The notes: generated by a model not told the origin, from the letters alone. DNA of 64,000 nucleotides from Pandoraea bronchicola (GCF_902459805.1 NZ_CABPST010000006.1:1-64000), one strand, 5' to 3'; shown: positions 10,650 through 19,992, counted from the stretch's first letter. Program-made: numbers and translations.

Positions 10650-11626
10650 GACGACAGAGCTTCCTTGGGAGCGGGCAAGTCGCCATAGAGCGACTGCAAG
10701 ACTTGGGCGTGTTCGGTGGCGGCGCGCTGCGCGAAATCGGGCAGCAACTGGCGCGCGGCGTCGGCAAGCGCGTTGACGAACGCGAGTGCGGCAGGCGAAG
10801 GTTCGCGCGCGTCGCGGGTGATGACGCCGAAGAAGAACGGAATGTCGGCATCGATCGGGCGCACGGCAACGTCGGCGAGCGGCAGGCCGTAGGCCGTGAC
10901 CGGTTCGAGCACGGCGACGCCGAGTCCGGCGCGAACCGCCGTCATCGCATTGATCGATGCATTGGTCTCGATGAGACCGGCCGGGGCGACACCGGCTTGC
11001 GCGAACGCCTGATCGAGGCGGCGGCGCAGCCGGTACGGGTTCTGCATGGTGATGATGCGACGGCCCGCGCATGCGGCGAGCGGCAGGCGGTCGTGACTGG
11101 CCAGCGGGTCGTCGCTGCGCACGGCGGCGACGCAGGCGGCTTCGCCGATCCAGTGCACGACGATGCCGCGATGCTCGAGCGGCAGGCTGGTGACGCCGAT
11201 ATCGGCGGCGCCCGTGAGCACGGCATGCACGACCTGTTCGGGCGACGTGCTGCGCATCTGAATCTGAGCGGTGTCGTGCGCGAGCCCCGGCAAGGCGAGG
11301 GCGGCGGGCACAAGGCCGGCGGCCAGCGCCGATGTGGCGGCGATATGCAACGGGCGGGTCTGGCCACGCGCGATTTCGTCCGCACGGGCGCGGATCTGCT
11401 GCAGGCCGGCGAGGACATGCTCAACATCTTCGAAGAGCAGAAAGCCCTGCTCGGTCGGTGTGACGCGCGGGCCGCTGCGAGCAAACAGGGCGTAGCCGAT
11501 TTCGGATTCCAGCTCCTGAATCATCCGCGTGATGGCAGGCTGCGAGCGCCCGAGCAGCCGCCCGGCAGCAGTGATGCTACCGGTCGACATGACTGCCGCG
11601 AAGGCTTCGAGTTGGCGTAATTCCAT
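10646..11626 (-). CDS. LysR-family transcriptional regulator of the ABC/monooxygenase operon
   Basis: The protein of 326 residues starts MELRQLEAFAAVMSTGS at 11626; the N-terminal winged helix (AGRLLGRSQPAITRMIQELE) and a periplasmic-binding-like effector domain are clear. Unlike most LysR regulators, which are divergent from their targets, this gene is the first in the same strand and its stop overlaps the next start, so it probably autoregulates the whole ten-gene operon. The inducer is probably the imported compound or its product. An AT-rich promoter region lies at about 11700-11800. Confidence 0.92.
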   Translation of the reverse strand: MELRQLEAFAAVMSTGSITAAGRLLGRSQPAITRMIQELESEIGYALFARSGPRVTPTEQGFLLFEDVEHVLAGLQQIRARADEIARGQTRPLHIAATSALAAGLVPAALALPGLAHDTAQIQMRSTSPEQVVHAVLTGAADIGVTSLPLEHRGIVVHWIGEAACVAAVRSDDPLASHDRLPLAACAGRRIITMQNPYRLRRRLDQAFAQAGVAPAGLIETNASINAMTAVRAGLGVAVLEPVTAYGLPLADVAVRPIDADIPFFFGVITRDAREPSPAALAFVNALADAARQLLPDFAQRAATEHAQVLQSLYGDLPAPKEALSS

Positions 11627-12009
11627 CTGGCTCTGTGTGGGGACGGGGTGCTGGCGCGCACCCCACGCGCCCGGACCTCGGTGATCGACGACGCCGAGAT
11701 CGCCGATGTCGCAATGCCTTTGTATTCGGATTGCGTATTCTTTGACCTTAAGCATGCGTCTTGCAAATACTTAATATTTATATGCTCATTCCGTGGCGTG
11801 GATAGGCGGGTTTTGCCTAGGTGGACCGCCGGCGGGAAATAAATTGGCGCTGCGGCGCGCGAGCCGCGCTGCATGAGTGAGAAGGCGATACCGAGGCCTT
11901 CAGGCAGGCCAGAGATGCCTATGGCTGGCGGGGCGGGGGGGCATCACCACGGGCCATGACGGCGACGCGGTCAGAAGAAAATCGGACCGGCGCTTGGCCC
12001 TGCGCCGGT
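11627..12009. other. Intergenic promoter region of the LysR-led operon
   Basis: No gene is supported here. The part 11705-11790 is unusually AT-rich for this genome and, read on the minus strand, contains a TTGCAA hexamer and a repeated GAATAC motif spaced 13 bases apart, plausible for a LysR-type promoter. The remainder (about 11800-12009) shows nothing recognisable. Confidence 0.4.
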
Positions 12010-13650
12010 TCAGTGAGCGTCGAACGGCAGACGAAACTGTGCCGGGTCTTCGGGGGGAGGTTGGCGGCGGCGCAACAACGCCGCACTGCGTTTGGGGGGC
12101 GTACGTTCCGGCGGTTCGACCGGACTCAGGCGAAACGCCGGGCGGCTCAGTTGCAGAACGGTCAGCGGCGTGGATGGACGGCGCTTTGGTGCAGAGGCGT
12201 CGTCGGCAGGTTGTGTCGCGGCCGTGTCGAGCGCGGCCGGCTCGCTGGCCTGCCGGGAGGCGGCGAGACGTCGACTCAACAGGCGGTAGATGTCGGGATC
12301 GAAGCCCGTCACGGCAGGCACGCTGTCGACCAGCGCATCCAGGGCTTCGCGTGACGTTACGGTCCCCAGATATTGCCAGCGGTCGATGACGTGATATTCG
12401 ACTTCGGCTGCGTCGCTCCGGGTGCCGCGCTCTTCAATCGCGATGGGGCCGTCGTAGGGCCAGGTGTCGAGTTGCAGCGTCGTCAGGGCCTGGAGAACCC
12501 GCTCGGTATGCGCGGCGAGCGGCAAGTCACCCACGCACACACCGTCACACCGTTTGACCTGATATCCGAAACACGGGCGCCCGGCGGCTGTCTTCTCCAG
12601 CCCGAGTTGTGCGCAGCACAGACGATGCTCATCGGCCAGCGCCCGCAGCGCGCTCTCAGCGCTGGCCCGCGACGGGAAGGTGCCGTACAGGGCTTCGGCA
12701 CTGGCGAAATCGACGGTCTTCGCGCTGACGAGCTGCGGGGTGTCGCTATCCGCCGTGAGTTGCCAACTGTAGAGGTTCGACGCGCGGCGCAACTGGCGGT
12801 TGTGCACCGGCTGCAGTTGCTTGACCAATTGCGACTCGAGCAGCAACGCGCCAAGTTCACCCGCCGTGCGACGGGCCTCAACGCGCCGGATTTCCTGCGA
12901 GATGCGCAGGTCCTTCGCGACCTGGTGATCGCTGGAAAAGTGTGAGCGCACGCGCGACCGGATATCGACACTCTTGCCGACGTAAAGCAGCGTGTCGCCC
13001 TCACCGTAGAAAAGGTAAACGCCGGGGCTGTCCGGCAGCGCGTCGATCGCTTCGTCCGGTAACTGTGGCGGCTGGCTCGAGCGTTTGGTGACGCGCTGCA
13101 CCGCTTGCCCGATCAGCTCAGGCGCGTAAATCGTGTGGAGTTTCTGCCAGAACTGCCAGAGCAGATCGGCATCGGCGAGTGCGCGGTGACGGCCCAGCGG
13201 TGCGAGGCCGAAGCGTGCGATCAAGGCGTCCAGCCCGTGGCGGGCCGCCGAGGGAAACAGCAGGCGCGAGAGCCGCACCGTGCAAAGGACGTCCGCCTGA
13301 AAACGGATGCCGGCACGCCGGAATTCGTTCTTGAGGAAGCCGTAGTCGAAGCGCGCATTGTGGGCGACGAACAGTTTGCCGTGCAGACGTTCCGCCAGTC
13401 CGTGGGCCAGCGTCTCGAACGACGGCTGGCCGCGCACCATCTCGTTCGTGATCCCCGTCAACTGCTGGATGAATGGCGGGATCGGCTCGGCCGGATCGAG
13501 CAGGGTGCTCCACTGTTCGATACCCTGCGGGCCGACTTCGACGACGCCGATCTCCGTGATACGGTCGTCGAGCGCGTTGCCGCCGGTCGTCTCCAGATCG
13601 ACGAAGACCATCGGCGCAGGCAGGGAGCGGGCAAGCGCATCCGGGTCCAT
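12010..13650 (-). CDS. DnaQ-like 3'-5' exonuclease fused to a UvrC/Cho-like GIY-YIG nuclease
   Basis: From the ATG at 13650 (GAGG just upstream) the 546-residue protein begins with a DEDDh exonuclease domain: FVDLETTGG, VAHNARFDYGF and HRALADADL supply the acidic and histidine residues. Residues from about 210 form a GIY-YIG domain (PGVYLFYGEGDTLLYVGKS, conserved Arg in SRVRSHF, Glu in LLLESQLV), and the remainder resembles the UvrC region after the nuclease. Such fusions are known, for example mycobacterial Rv2191. A role in DNA repair or nucleic acid turnover is likely. An upstream in-frame start at 13761 would overlap the preceding gene by 23 bases and cannot be excluded. Confidence 0.88.
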   Translation of the reverse strand: MDPDALARSLPAPMVFVDLETTGGNALDDRITEIGVVEVGPQGIEQWSTLLDPAEPIPPFIQQLTGITNEMVRGQPSFETLAHGLAERLHGKLFVAHNARFDYGFLKNEFRRAGIRFQADVLCTVRLSRLLFPSAARHGLDALIARFGLAPLGRHRALADADLLWQFWQKLHTIYAPELIGQAVQRVTKRSSQPPQLPDEAIDALPDSPGVYLFYGEGDTLLYVGKSVDIRSRVRSHFSSDHQVAKDLRISQEIRRVEARRTAGELGALLLESQLVKQLQPVHNRQLRRASNLYSWQLTADSDTPQLVSAKTVDFASAEALYGTFPSRASAESALRALADEHRLCCAQLGLEKTAAGRPCFGYQVKRCDGVCVGDLPLAAHTERVLQALTTLQLDTWPYDGPIAIEERGTRSDAAEVEYHVIDRWQYLGTVTSREALDALVDSVPAVTGFDPDIYRLLSRRLAASRQASEPAALDTAATQPADDASAPKRRPSTPLTVLQLSRPAFRLSPVEPPERTPPKRSAALLRRRQPPPEDPAQFRLPFDAH

Positions 13651-13738
13651 CACCTCGGGGATGACTTGCGCGTTAGCGTCCTCGACGGCGATTTCAGGCA
13701 CTTCGTAAACCTCGTGGATCCTGGGACTTTGACGGCCG

Positions 13739-14275
13739 TCAGGCCGCACACGCCGGACCATGGGTCCGTGCAGCGACGGAACGCGCAGACGGCCCCGCCG
13801 CGAATGACGTGCTGTCGTCACTGTGGCCATCGTCGCCGGCGAACGCGGCGGCGATGGCGTGAAACACCGCCGGTGCCGGGGTATCCGGCCAGTGCAGATC
13901 GAAGGGGGCGTCGAGCGAGGGGAGTTCGCCGTCGCGCCGCAAGGCCTCGTCACCCGGCAGACGCAGCAGTCGCGCCAGCACCCATGGCTCATGACGTGCG
14001 TGCAGCCCAATATCGGCCTCTGCCTCGTCGGCAATGGCCAGCAGCGTGCGCCAGTCCAGTGTCAATGCCGATGCCGTTTCGTGCATTTCGCCCAAGCCGT
14101 TGGACTCGCTTGCGCTTTCCGTTGCGGCGAGCGGTGACACGGCATCGGCCATGCGCCGGCGCTGCTGTGCGTCATGCCCATGATGCTCGTAACGCGCGGC
14201 GATCTCGCGCACGATGCCGGCAAGGTCGCGTTCGGCGGCGCTCAGCGCCAGTTGATCCCAGTCGATGGTTTCCAT
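13739..14275 (-). CDS. Hypothetical protein preceding the exonuclease fusion
   Basis: The 178-residue acidic, soluble protein has no motif I recognise. The start is supported by GAGGA nine bases before the ATG at 14275, and codon use agrees with neighbours. It is encoded on the same strand 88 bp before the exonuclease/GIY-YIG gene and may be co-expressed with it. It has an Ala/Leu-rich helical first half and a more irregular C-terminus that runs into the longer alternative start region of the downstream gene. Confidence 0.65.
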   Translation of the reverse strand: METIDWDQLALSAAERDLAGIVREIAARYEHHGHDAQQRRRMADAVSPLAATESASESNGLGEMHETASALTLDWRTLLAIADEAEADIGLHARHEPWVLARLLRLPGDEALRRDGELPSLDAPFDLHWPDTPAPAVFHAIAAAFAGDDGHSDDSTSFAAGPSARSVAARTHGPACAA

Positions 14276-14440
14276 AAGACGTTCCTCGATTGGGGTACAT
14301 AATACTGTATAAAATCACAGTTCGCGAGAGACGCCGTCTCATCTGCATGAAGCCCAAGCCTATCGATCCGAGCATCGCACCCGAAAATGGGCGGCCCCGG
14401 CGCGCCGAATAATCGAATCAGGCGCACAGCGTATTGTTAT

Positions 14441-15283
14441 TTATCGCAACGCATCTGGCGACTTGCATGCCCCGGTCGCAAGTTCCTGAGCGTGCCTTGG
14501 CCTGAGGATCTTCTCAACGAGCAGCGCAGCACTTTGACGGCTCAATAGTCTCTGCAGGGTCGCAAGCAGCCGGTTATTCGCGCCCACGACCCGGTGGCTC
14601 TTATTGCGATCCACCGCCCGAAGTGCCTCCTGGATCACCCTCGCAACGGGCATCGGCGTGCCGACGGCAGCCTCTTTTGCGCCAACGACGTCAAAGAAGG
14701 CGGTTTGCGTTGCTCCCGGACATAGCGCGACAACACGCACACCCCGATGCCGGTTCTCCGCCCAAACGGCCTCGGAAAATGAAAGGAGAAATGCCTTCGT
14801 GGCACCGTAGATGGCCATGTATGGATCGGGCTGAAACGCTGCCGTCGACGCAACGTTGATGACGACCCCGTTGGATTTCGCCAGCATGCCAGGCAACACA
14901 AGATGCGTCAGCTCGACGGCAGCCATGCAATTCACCAGCACTTCGTCGCGTTGACGGGCCAACGGAATGGTTTCGAAGCGTCCATACGTGGCAAAGCCGG
15001 CGTTGTTGACCAGGACATCTACCACCGTTCCGGTATCCCTCAGGTGATCGGCAACTGCGGCTAAGGCACCGGAAGTGCTCAAGTCGACGGTCAGAAAATC
15101 GGCGTCGCACGCATAATCGCGCCGCAACTCCTCTGATAGGTCGCGCAACGTGTCGCGTGAGCGCGCCAGCAGCAGCAGGTTGGCCCCTTGTTTGGCCAGT
15201 GCGTAAGCAAACGCACGTCCGATACCGGACGAGGCGCCCGTAACGAGTGCTGTTTTTCCACGGAAATCAAAGCGGGTTGGCAT
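14441..15283 (-). CDS. Short-chain dehydrogenase/reductase
   Basis: The 280-residue protein has the classical SDR signature: TGASSGIG at residues 15-22 (NADP-type, followed by an Arg-rich turn LLARSRDTL), NNAG at 93-96, Ser146, and YGATK with Tyr159 and Lys163. It resembles DltE/YdfG-like oxidoreductases with a C-terminal extension of about 30 residues. The substrate is unknown. It is divergent from a MerR gene; a palindrome lying between spaced promoter hexamers indicates direct control by that regulator. Confidence 0.92.
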   Translation of the reverse strand: MPTRFDFRGKTALVTGASSGIGRAFAYALAKQGANLLLLARSRDTLRDLSEELRRDYACDADFLTVDLSTSGALAAVADHLRDTGTVVDVLVNNAGFATYGRFETIPLARQRDEVLVNCMAAVELTHLVLPGMLAKSNGVVINVASTAAFQPDPYMAIYGATKAFLLSFSEAVWAENRHRGVRVVALCPGATQTAFFDVVGAKEAAVGTPMPVARVIQEALRAVDRNKSHRVVGANNRLLATLQRLLSRQSAALLVEKILRPRHAQELATGACKSPDALR

Positions 15284-15313
15284 GGCGTGCTCAGAGAGTA
15301 AAAGACGAGCGGC

Positions 15314-15345
15314 ACTGTAAACCGTTGACTATGGACAACGGTCAA
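15314..15345 (-). promoter_or_regulatory. MerR-type promoter/operator of the SDR gene
   Basis: On the minus strand a -35-like TTGACC (15345-15340) and a -10-like TACAGT (15319-15314) are separated by 20 bp, the long spacer typical of MerR-activated promoters. The perfect inverted repeat ACCGTTG / CAACGGT (15321-15327 and 15336-15342) lies in that spacer. On the plus strand TTGACT and TAATAT with a 19-bp spacer overlap it and could drive the merR gene. The hexamers are read by eye. Confidence 0.65.
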
Positions 15346-15382
15346 GCCCTAATATCGGTTCACCACTTCGGATGGAGACAGC

Positions 15383-15760
15383 ATGCGCATTGGCGAACTC
15401 TGCAGGCACGCGGGCGTTTCTCGCGATACCGTTCGCTACTACGAGAAAATGGGACTGCTCGACAAGGCCACCCAACCTCACATAACGAATACCTACAAGC
15501 ACTACTCCGCGCTTTCGTTGCAGCGGATACGACTGATCGTCCACGCCAAGGCGCTGGGCTTCACACTGGCGGAAATTCGTGAAGTTATCGAGGTGTGGGA
15601 TAGCCCGAGCTTTGGCGTGGCGCAAAAGGCCGCTTGTCTGCAGGCAAAGCTCAAAGCGCTTGACGAAAAGAGTCACGCGTTGAGCACGCTTCGCGCAGGT
15701 TTGCTCAATGCACTGGATAAAGTTGGCGGCGAGTGTATCGAGGCGGAGATGGCGGTGTGA
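15383..15760 (+). CDS. MerR-family transcriptional regulator
   Basis: The 125-residue protein starts with a MerR winged helix (MRIGELCRHAGVSRDTVRYYE) and a coiled-coil dimerisation helix. Its few cysteines (C6, one near 87 and one near 117) do not form a clear metal site, so an organic or redox signal is as likely as a metal. It is divergent from the SDR gene and shares its promoter region, which contains a palindromic site. The likely target is that SDR gene; autoregulation is also likely. Confidence 0.9.
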   Translation: MRIGELCRHAGVSRDTVRYYEKMGLLDKATQPHITNTYKHYSALSLQRIRLIVHAKALGFTLAEIREVIEVWDSPSFGVAQKAACLQAKLKALDEKSHALSTLRAGLLNALDKVGGECIEAEMAV

Positions 15761-15968
15761 TGTCAGGTGAAACGCACAGTCGGGCGTGAGGTCGTCGAAG
15801 GTGCGTTCGGTGCCTGCCAAGGCCCCAGCGGATGGCAGGACGTCAACCGCAACAACGCAAAGACGAGGCTGATGATTGCCTGCGGCACCCTGAATGTGCC
15901 GGGGTCGCCGCCGCCGTCGCCGCATGTAATACTCTGCGCCATTCCTATCGCGCAGGAGCCTGCCCTCG

Positions 15969-16688
15969 ATGTTGACCCTGTACACTTTCGGCCCGGCATT
16001 CGGGCTTCCGGACGCCAGCCCGTTCGTCGTCAAGGCGGAAATGTTGCTCAAGCTGGCCGGACTGCCGTATCAGACGAATCGCGGTGGCTTTCGGCGCGCG
16101 CCCAAGGGCAAGCTGCCCTATATCGATGACAATGGCGAGATCGTGGCGGACTCGACACTGATCCGGCTGCACATCGAACGCAAATACGGGTTTGATTTCG
16201 ACGCGGACCTCACGCCCGAACAACGGGGTGCCGCGTGGATGTTCGAGAAGGCGCTGGAGGATCATTTCTATTGGCATGTGGTGCAGGCGCGCTGGTGTGA
16301 CGAGGAGAACTTCGCCAAAGGCCCGGCCTCGTTCTTCAAAGCGATTCCCTGGCCGGTACGCCCGCTCGCGCAGGCATTCATCCGTCGCAAGATCCGCAAC
16401 ACGCTGCATGGGCAGGGCACCGGACGCTATACGCCGCAGGAGCAAGCACAACTGCTCAAGCGTGGCGCGCAGGCCGCCGCCCAATTGCTGGGTGACAAGC
16501 CGTACTTTTTCGGGGATGCGCCTTGCGGTGCCGATGCCACGGCCTTCGGTTTCATCTCGAGCGCCGTGTCGCCGCATTTCCGCATGCCATTGCGTGACGA
16601 GATCGAGAGGTACCCGAACCTGACGGCGTATGTGGCGCGCATGCGCCGTGAGTTCTTCACCGATACGCGAGACGACTCGGGCGCTTGA
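15969..16688 (+). CDS. Glutathione S-transferase family protein (metaxin/Fax-like)
   Basis: The 239-residue protein has a thioredoxin-like N-terminal domain (MLTLYTFGPAFGLPDASP, then KLPYIDDNGEIVADSTLI with the conserved cis-Pro and Asp-Ser) and a C-terminal all-helical domain. The pattern is closest to the failed-axon-connection/metaxin branch of GSTs, common in proteobacteria and of unsettled substrate. The gene stands alone between MerR and a convergent diguanylate cyclase gene. Confidence 0.85.
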   Translation: MLTLYTFGPAFGLPDASPFVVKAEMLLKLAGLPYQTNRGGFRRAPKGKLPYIDDNGEIVADSTLIRLHIERKYGFDFDADLTPEQRGAAWMFEKALEDHFYWHVVQARWCDEENFAKGPASFFKAIPWPVRPLAQAFIRRKIRNTLHGQGTGRYTPQEQAQLLKRGAQAAAQLLGDKPYFFGDAPCGADATAFGFISSAVSPHFRMPLRDEIERYPNLTAYVARMRREFFTDTRDDSGA

Positions 16689-16714
16689 GCTGCAACGAAG
16701 CAGGCGGCGCTGAC

Positions 16715-17893
16715 TCAGCCCGCCTCGGACGCTGTCTCGTCGCTCGGGAGAACGTCGGACAGCACGAGATTGCGTCCGGAAATCTTTGCGGCATACAGCG
16801 CGCGGTCGGCCCGCATGCACAGGGCCTCGAGGCTTTCATGCTCGTGCCACGTCGCCACGCCGCCACTGAGCGTGTAATGGCACACGCCGAATGGACCAGC
16901 CACCAGATGACGGCTCGCCTGGGTACGCAGCCGTTCGGCAATGCGGATGGCGCCGGGCGTGTCCGTGCCCGGCAGCAACACCGCGAATTCCTCTCCACCC
17001 AATCGCCCCAAGACATCGCCTTCGCGCAGGCTGTCACGCACGAGCTTCACGAACTCGCGCAGCACCGTGTCGCCGCCGGCATGCCCGTGCGTATCGTTGA
17101 TCTGCTTGAAGTGATCGAGATCGATGACCACGATCGACAGCGGCCAGCTCCGGGCCAGCGCGCGGGCCATTTCCTGACGCGCCAGCAGGTCGAAATGCTT
17201 GCGGGACAGCGCACCGGTCAGATAGTCGCGGTTGGCGGCCTCTTCGGCGGTCGCGAGCATCGCGTCGTGGATCATCATGACTGCGCCCATCGTCATGGCG
17301 GGCATGACAATCGTGCCGATCGTGAGCATCGCGACATTGAACGCGGTCGGCGCAAACAATTCCGAACCGGGGGCGCTCATCCAACCGGAGACCACGCCGC
17401 GTACCGTATGCCCGATGGCGAATACCATCGCAAGGCTCGCCGTCAGCCAATAGTGATAGGAATGGCGGCGCGGCGGGATGTGCCGTGCGATGAGCAGGGC
17501 CGTGGCCAGCAGCATCGTGGCGTGAAACGCGGAGACGACGATCACGCGCATTTGCGGATTGTCTGTGCCGTAAAACCAGACCAGGATCGCAGCGGCGAGC
17601 ACGCCCAGCGACGCGCCAAGCACTCGCCAGTGCGTTGGCTGGCCGAGAAAGCGGGCACACCCGGCGTAGTAAAGCAGCAGGCTGCCTGCGAGCGCGATAT
17701 TGGCAATGGGAATCGACAGGAAGTCGGGTACGATGCCGCGCAGGGCGAACAGCGGCAAGGCAATCAGCACGAGGACGTTGGCGAGGCACCACTCGCGAAC
17801 GCCCGCCACGCGTGAGCGCAGAAGAGAACCCACGATCAGCAACATCATGAAGCTGAGCAGTGAGGTGATCGCGAGCAGCGAGGTCGTCAACAT
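16715..17893 (-). CDS. Membrane-bound diguanylate cyclase (GGDEF)
   Basis: The 392-residue protein has about six or seven hydrophobic helices in the first 210 residues, then a GGDEF domain with the active GGEEF motif. An RxxD inhibitory site (REGD) lies five residues before it, so product inhibition by c-di-GMP is expected. Substrate-binding features DLDHFKQINDTHGH are intact. It makes c-di-GMP from two GTP at the inner membrane, probably responding to a membrane or extracellular cue. The ATG at 17893 is used; a TTG 12 bases upstream is less likely. No strong ribosome binding site is visible. Confidence 0.92.
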   Translation of the reverse strand: MLTTSLLAITSLLSFMMLLIVGSLLRSRVAGVREWCLANVLVLIALPLFALRGIVPDFLSIPIANIALAGSLLLYYAGCARFLGQPTHWRVLGASLGVLAAAILVWFYGTDNPQMRVIVVSAFHATMLLATALLIARHIPPRRHSYHYWLTASLAMVFAIGHTVRGVVSGWMSAPGSELFAPTAFNVAMLTIGTIVMPAMTMGAVMMIHDAMLATAEEAANRDYLTGALSRKHFDLLARQEMARALARSWPLSIVVIDLDHFKQINDTHGHAGGDTVLREFVKLVRDSLREGDVLGRLGGEEFAVLLPGTDTPGAIRIAERLRTQASRHLVAGPFGVCHYTLSGGVATWHEHESLEALCMRADRALYAAKISGRNLVLSDVLPSDETASEAG

Positions 17894-18012
17894 GGCGATG
17901 ACCAACGGGGGGAGGCGGACATGTGTTGTGCATTGTAATGTACGCCGCTGCGCGCGTTACACGCCAGTAGAATGGCCGGGTGAGTCTTTTCCGTTTCCAG
18001 GAGTTTGCGTCA

Positions 18013-18594
18013 ATGTCGACGACCCAGTTTTTTGCGCCACATCGTCCCCTTCGTCCCCCTCGTCCCCGTCGTTTCCGTCGTTTCCGTCTGCTGCTGCCCG
18101 TACTGGCACTGGCCGCCGGCGTGTTCGTCAGCCTGAGCGCCTTGCCAGTGCAGGCGCAGCAGGAGCCGATGCAGCGCCGCTCGGCACAGCCGCCGCTTTT
18201 CGCCACCCCCGCCAGCAGCGCAACGGCGCCGGCGGCCGACATCAATCGCGACGTGCGCCCCGCGCTCGAAGCCGCCAACCTTTGGCTCGGACTCACGGAT
18301 ATCAATCGTGGGCAGCAAAGCTGGGAGCAGGCCGCACCGGTGTTTCAGCGTGCCATCTCGGCTGAGGACTGGGCGCAGAATCTGCAAGCTGCGCGCACGC
18401 CGCTGGGTAAGGTGAAGTCGCGCAAGACCAAAGACGCGGTGTTTACGCGCACCATTCCGGGGCAGCCCGAAGGTGAGTACGTGGTAATTCAGTACGACAC
18501 GGCCTTCGAGAACAAGGCCGACGCCCATGAAATGGTGACGATGGTCTTCGGCATCGACAGCCGCTGGAGAGTGGCAGGCTATCTGGTGCGCTGA
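18013..18594 (+). CDS. Exported DUF4019-type protein
   Basis: The start at 18013 follows AGGAG by about ten bases. The 193-residue protein has a signal sequence (LLLPVLALAAGVFVSLSALPVQAQ) preceded by an arginine-rich run encoded by a 9-bp repeat. The mature part has an NTF2/DUF4019-like pattern (AAPVFQRAISAEDWAQNLQAARTPLGKVKSRK ... YDTAFENK, split here for length). Function is unknown; members are periplasmic or secreted. It converges on a GntR gene 25 bp downstream. Confidence 0.75.
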   Translation: MSTTQFFAPHRPLRPPRPRRFRRFRLLLPVLALAAGVFVSLSALPVQAQQEPMQRRSAQPPLFATPASSATAPAADINRDVRPALEAANLWLGLTDINRGQQSWEQAAPVFQRAISAEDWAQNLQAARTPLGKVKSRKTKDAVFTRTIPGQPEGEYVVIQYDTAFENKADAHEMVTMVFGIDSRWRVAGYLVR

Positions 18595-18619
18595 GGTGGC
18601 GCAGCCCGCGAGTGCCCGT

Positions 18620-19276
18620 TCAGCGAGGCAGAGCGGGCTCGACGATGCCCATCGTCGTCTCGACGTGGACTCGCGCCACTTGTTCGGCCCGCTCTTCGTC
18701 GTGTGCGCGAAGGGCGGCGAGCAATTCCCGGTGCTGGGCGTTGGTGGCCGTCAGTTGTTCGTCAGAGAACATGACGGGAATGCGCAACGCCCAGTAATAA
18801 AACTGGGTGCGTTCGTGAAACTGCGCCAGCACGGCGTTATCGGCGGCCTTCACGATCAGATCGTGAAATTCCGTGTTCAGGCGATTGAGGGCCAGACGCG
18901 GCAAATGACCGCCCGGCTCCATCTGTTCGATGAGTGTGGCCAGGGCATCGCAGGCGTCGGGGGTAATTTTGCGCGCGGCGAGCCGTGCCGTTTCGGCTTC
19001 GATGGCCACACGGCTCTCGAAGATTGCGTGGACTTGGAGGTGATCGACGCCCTGAACTTCCCAGCCGCGATTGCGGGCGATGAAACCTTCGCCTTGCAAG
19101 ATAAGCAACGCTTCGCGCACGGGCGTGCGGCCAACGCCAAGCCTCTGAATCAGGTCGTCTTCGATGAGGCGCTGCCCCGGTCTGAGTTCCGAGGCGAGAA
19201 TCATGCTGCGGATTTTGGTCCGCACTTCTCCAGTGATCAGGTTGCTGGGCGCTTTCATCCGATGCTTGTCTTCCAT
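18620..19276 (-). CDS. GntR/FadR-family transcriptional regulator (FCD domain)
   Basis: The 218-residue protein has a GntR winged helix (GQRLIEDDLIQRLGVGRTPVREAL) and a helical FCD effector domain with the metal-binding Asp/His pattern (FHDLIVKAADN, QHRELLAALRAHD). Such regulators usually control catabolic genes for organic acids. No catabolic gene is adjacent, so the target lies elsewhere. The start MEDKHRMKAPSN at 19276 is preferred; an internal ATG at 19258 is possible. Confidence 0.88.
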   Translation of the reverse strand: MEDKHRMKAPSNLITGEVRTKIRSMILASELRPGQRLIEDDLIQRLGVGRTPVREALLILQGEGFIARNRGWEVQGVDHLQVHAIFESRVAIEAETARLAARKITPDACDALATLIEQMEPGGHLPRLALNRLNTEFHDLIVKAADNAVLAQFHERTQFYYWALRIPVMFSDEQLTATNAQHRELLAALRAHDEERAEQVARVHVETTMGIVEPALPR

Positions 19277-19694
19277 TGAGCGGCGCGCGCGCCGTGTACT
19301 TCGGCGATATGCCGCAGCCATACCCGGCATATCGAGCATGGGCCGCGTTGAGCGCGCACCCCAAGCCGCAGCGGATTTTACCGAGTTTCTTTCCGCGCCT
19401 TCAAAACCATTGCCGGAACGTCAAAGTGATGGCGGCCATGCGTGCAACGCATCAATGGCGTCAGATTTTGCGCAATTCTTTCGGTTTCCGAAGCGAGTGC
19501 TTGCTTATACGCTTGTTTAAAGTGCGTGAAAGGTACCATAACGCCCATCGTGACGGGGTTCGTGCCGATTCACTTGAAATGTGAGTACACACCGTCTCAG
19601 CGTTGCGGGTGCCGAAACATGCGTCGGGTGAGGGCTTGGAGGCGTTGATGAAGATATGAAGCAGTCTCGGCAAATAACCACTTTGGCAGAATGG
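19277..19694. other. Intergenic region without a supported gene
   Basis: Short frames exist on both strands but none has a ribosome binding site or recognisable motif. The stretch is less GC-rich than its surroundings near 19480-19560, and presumably holds the promoter of the GntR gene. Nothing else is visible. Confidence 0.4.
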
Positions 19695-19973
19695 TTATAG
19701 GTGGGCATCTAGTTTCTTCACTACGCACCAGATATCCCGTTCGCCAGCGGGCATGAGTTGCCAGTGTTTCGCCGGAAGCTGTGCGCCCGCAACCGTTCGG
19801 TACGGCGCGACATCCAATATCAGTGAGCCGTCGGTGAAATGCCGATATTGCCCGACGCTGCCCGCGCCATCGCTGAATTCCAGAATCACATCACCGGATG
19901 GCGCTGTCGGCCCACCGAGGGCCGTCAACCGCGCGCCAGGGAAGAGATGAGTGTGATGGACGTGAAATCGCAT
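19695..19973 (-). CDS. Small hypothetical protein
   Basis: The 92-residue protein (MRFHVHHTHLFPGARLTALGG...) has no signal peptide or motif I recognise, but the start is supported by AAGGGGAG seven bases before the ATG. It looks like a small beta-rich domain (alternating hydrophobic residues, many Gly). It is divergent from the DUF4148 gene, and an AT-rich region with a perfect palindrome lies just upstream, suggesting tight regulation. Confidence 0.65.
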   Translation of the reverse strand: MRFHVHHTHLFPGARLTALGGPTAPSGDVILEFSDGAGSVGQYRHFTDGSLILDVAPYRTVAGAQLPAKHWQLMPAGERDIWCVVKKLDAHL

Positions 19974-19992
19974 TCGCTCCCCTTGTGTCCAA

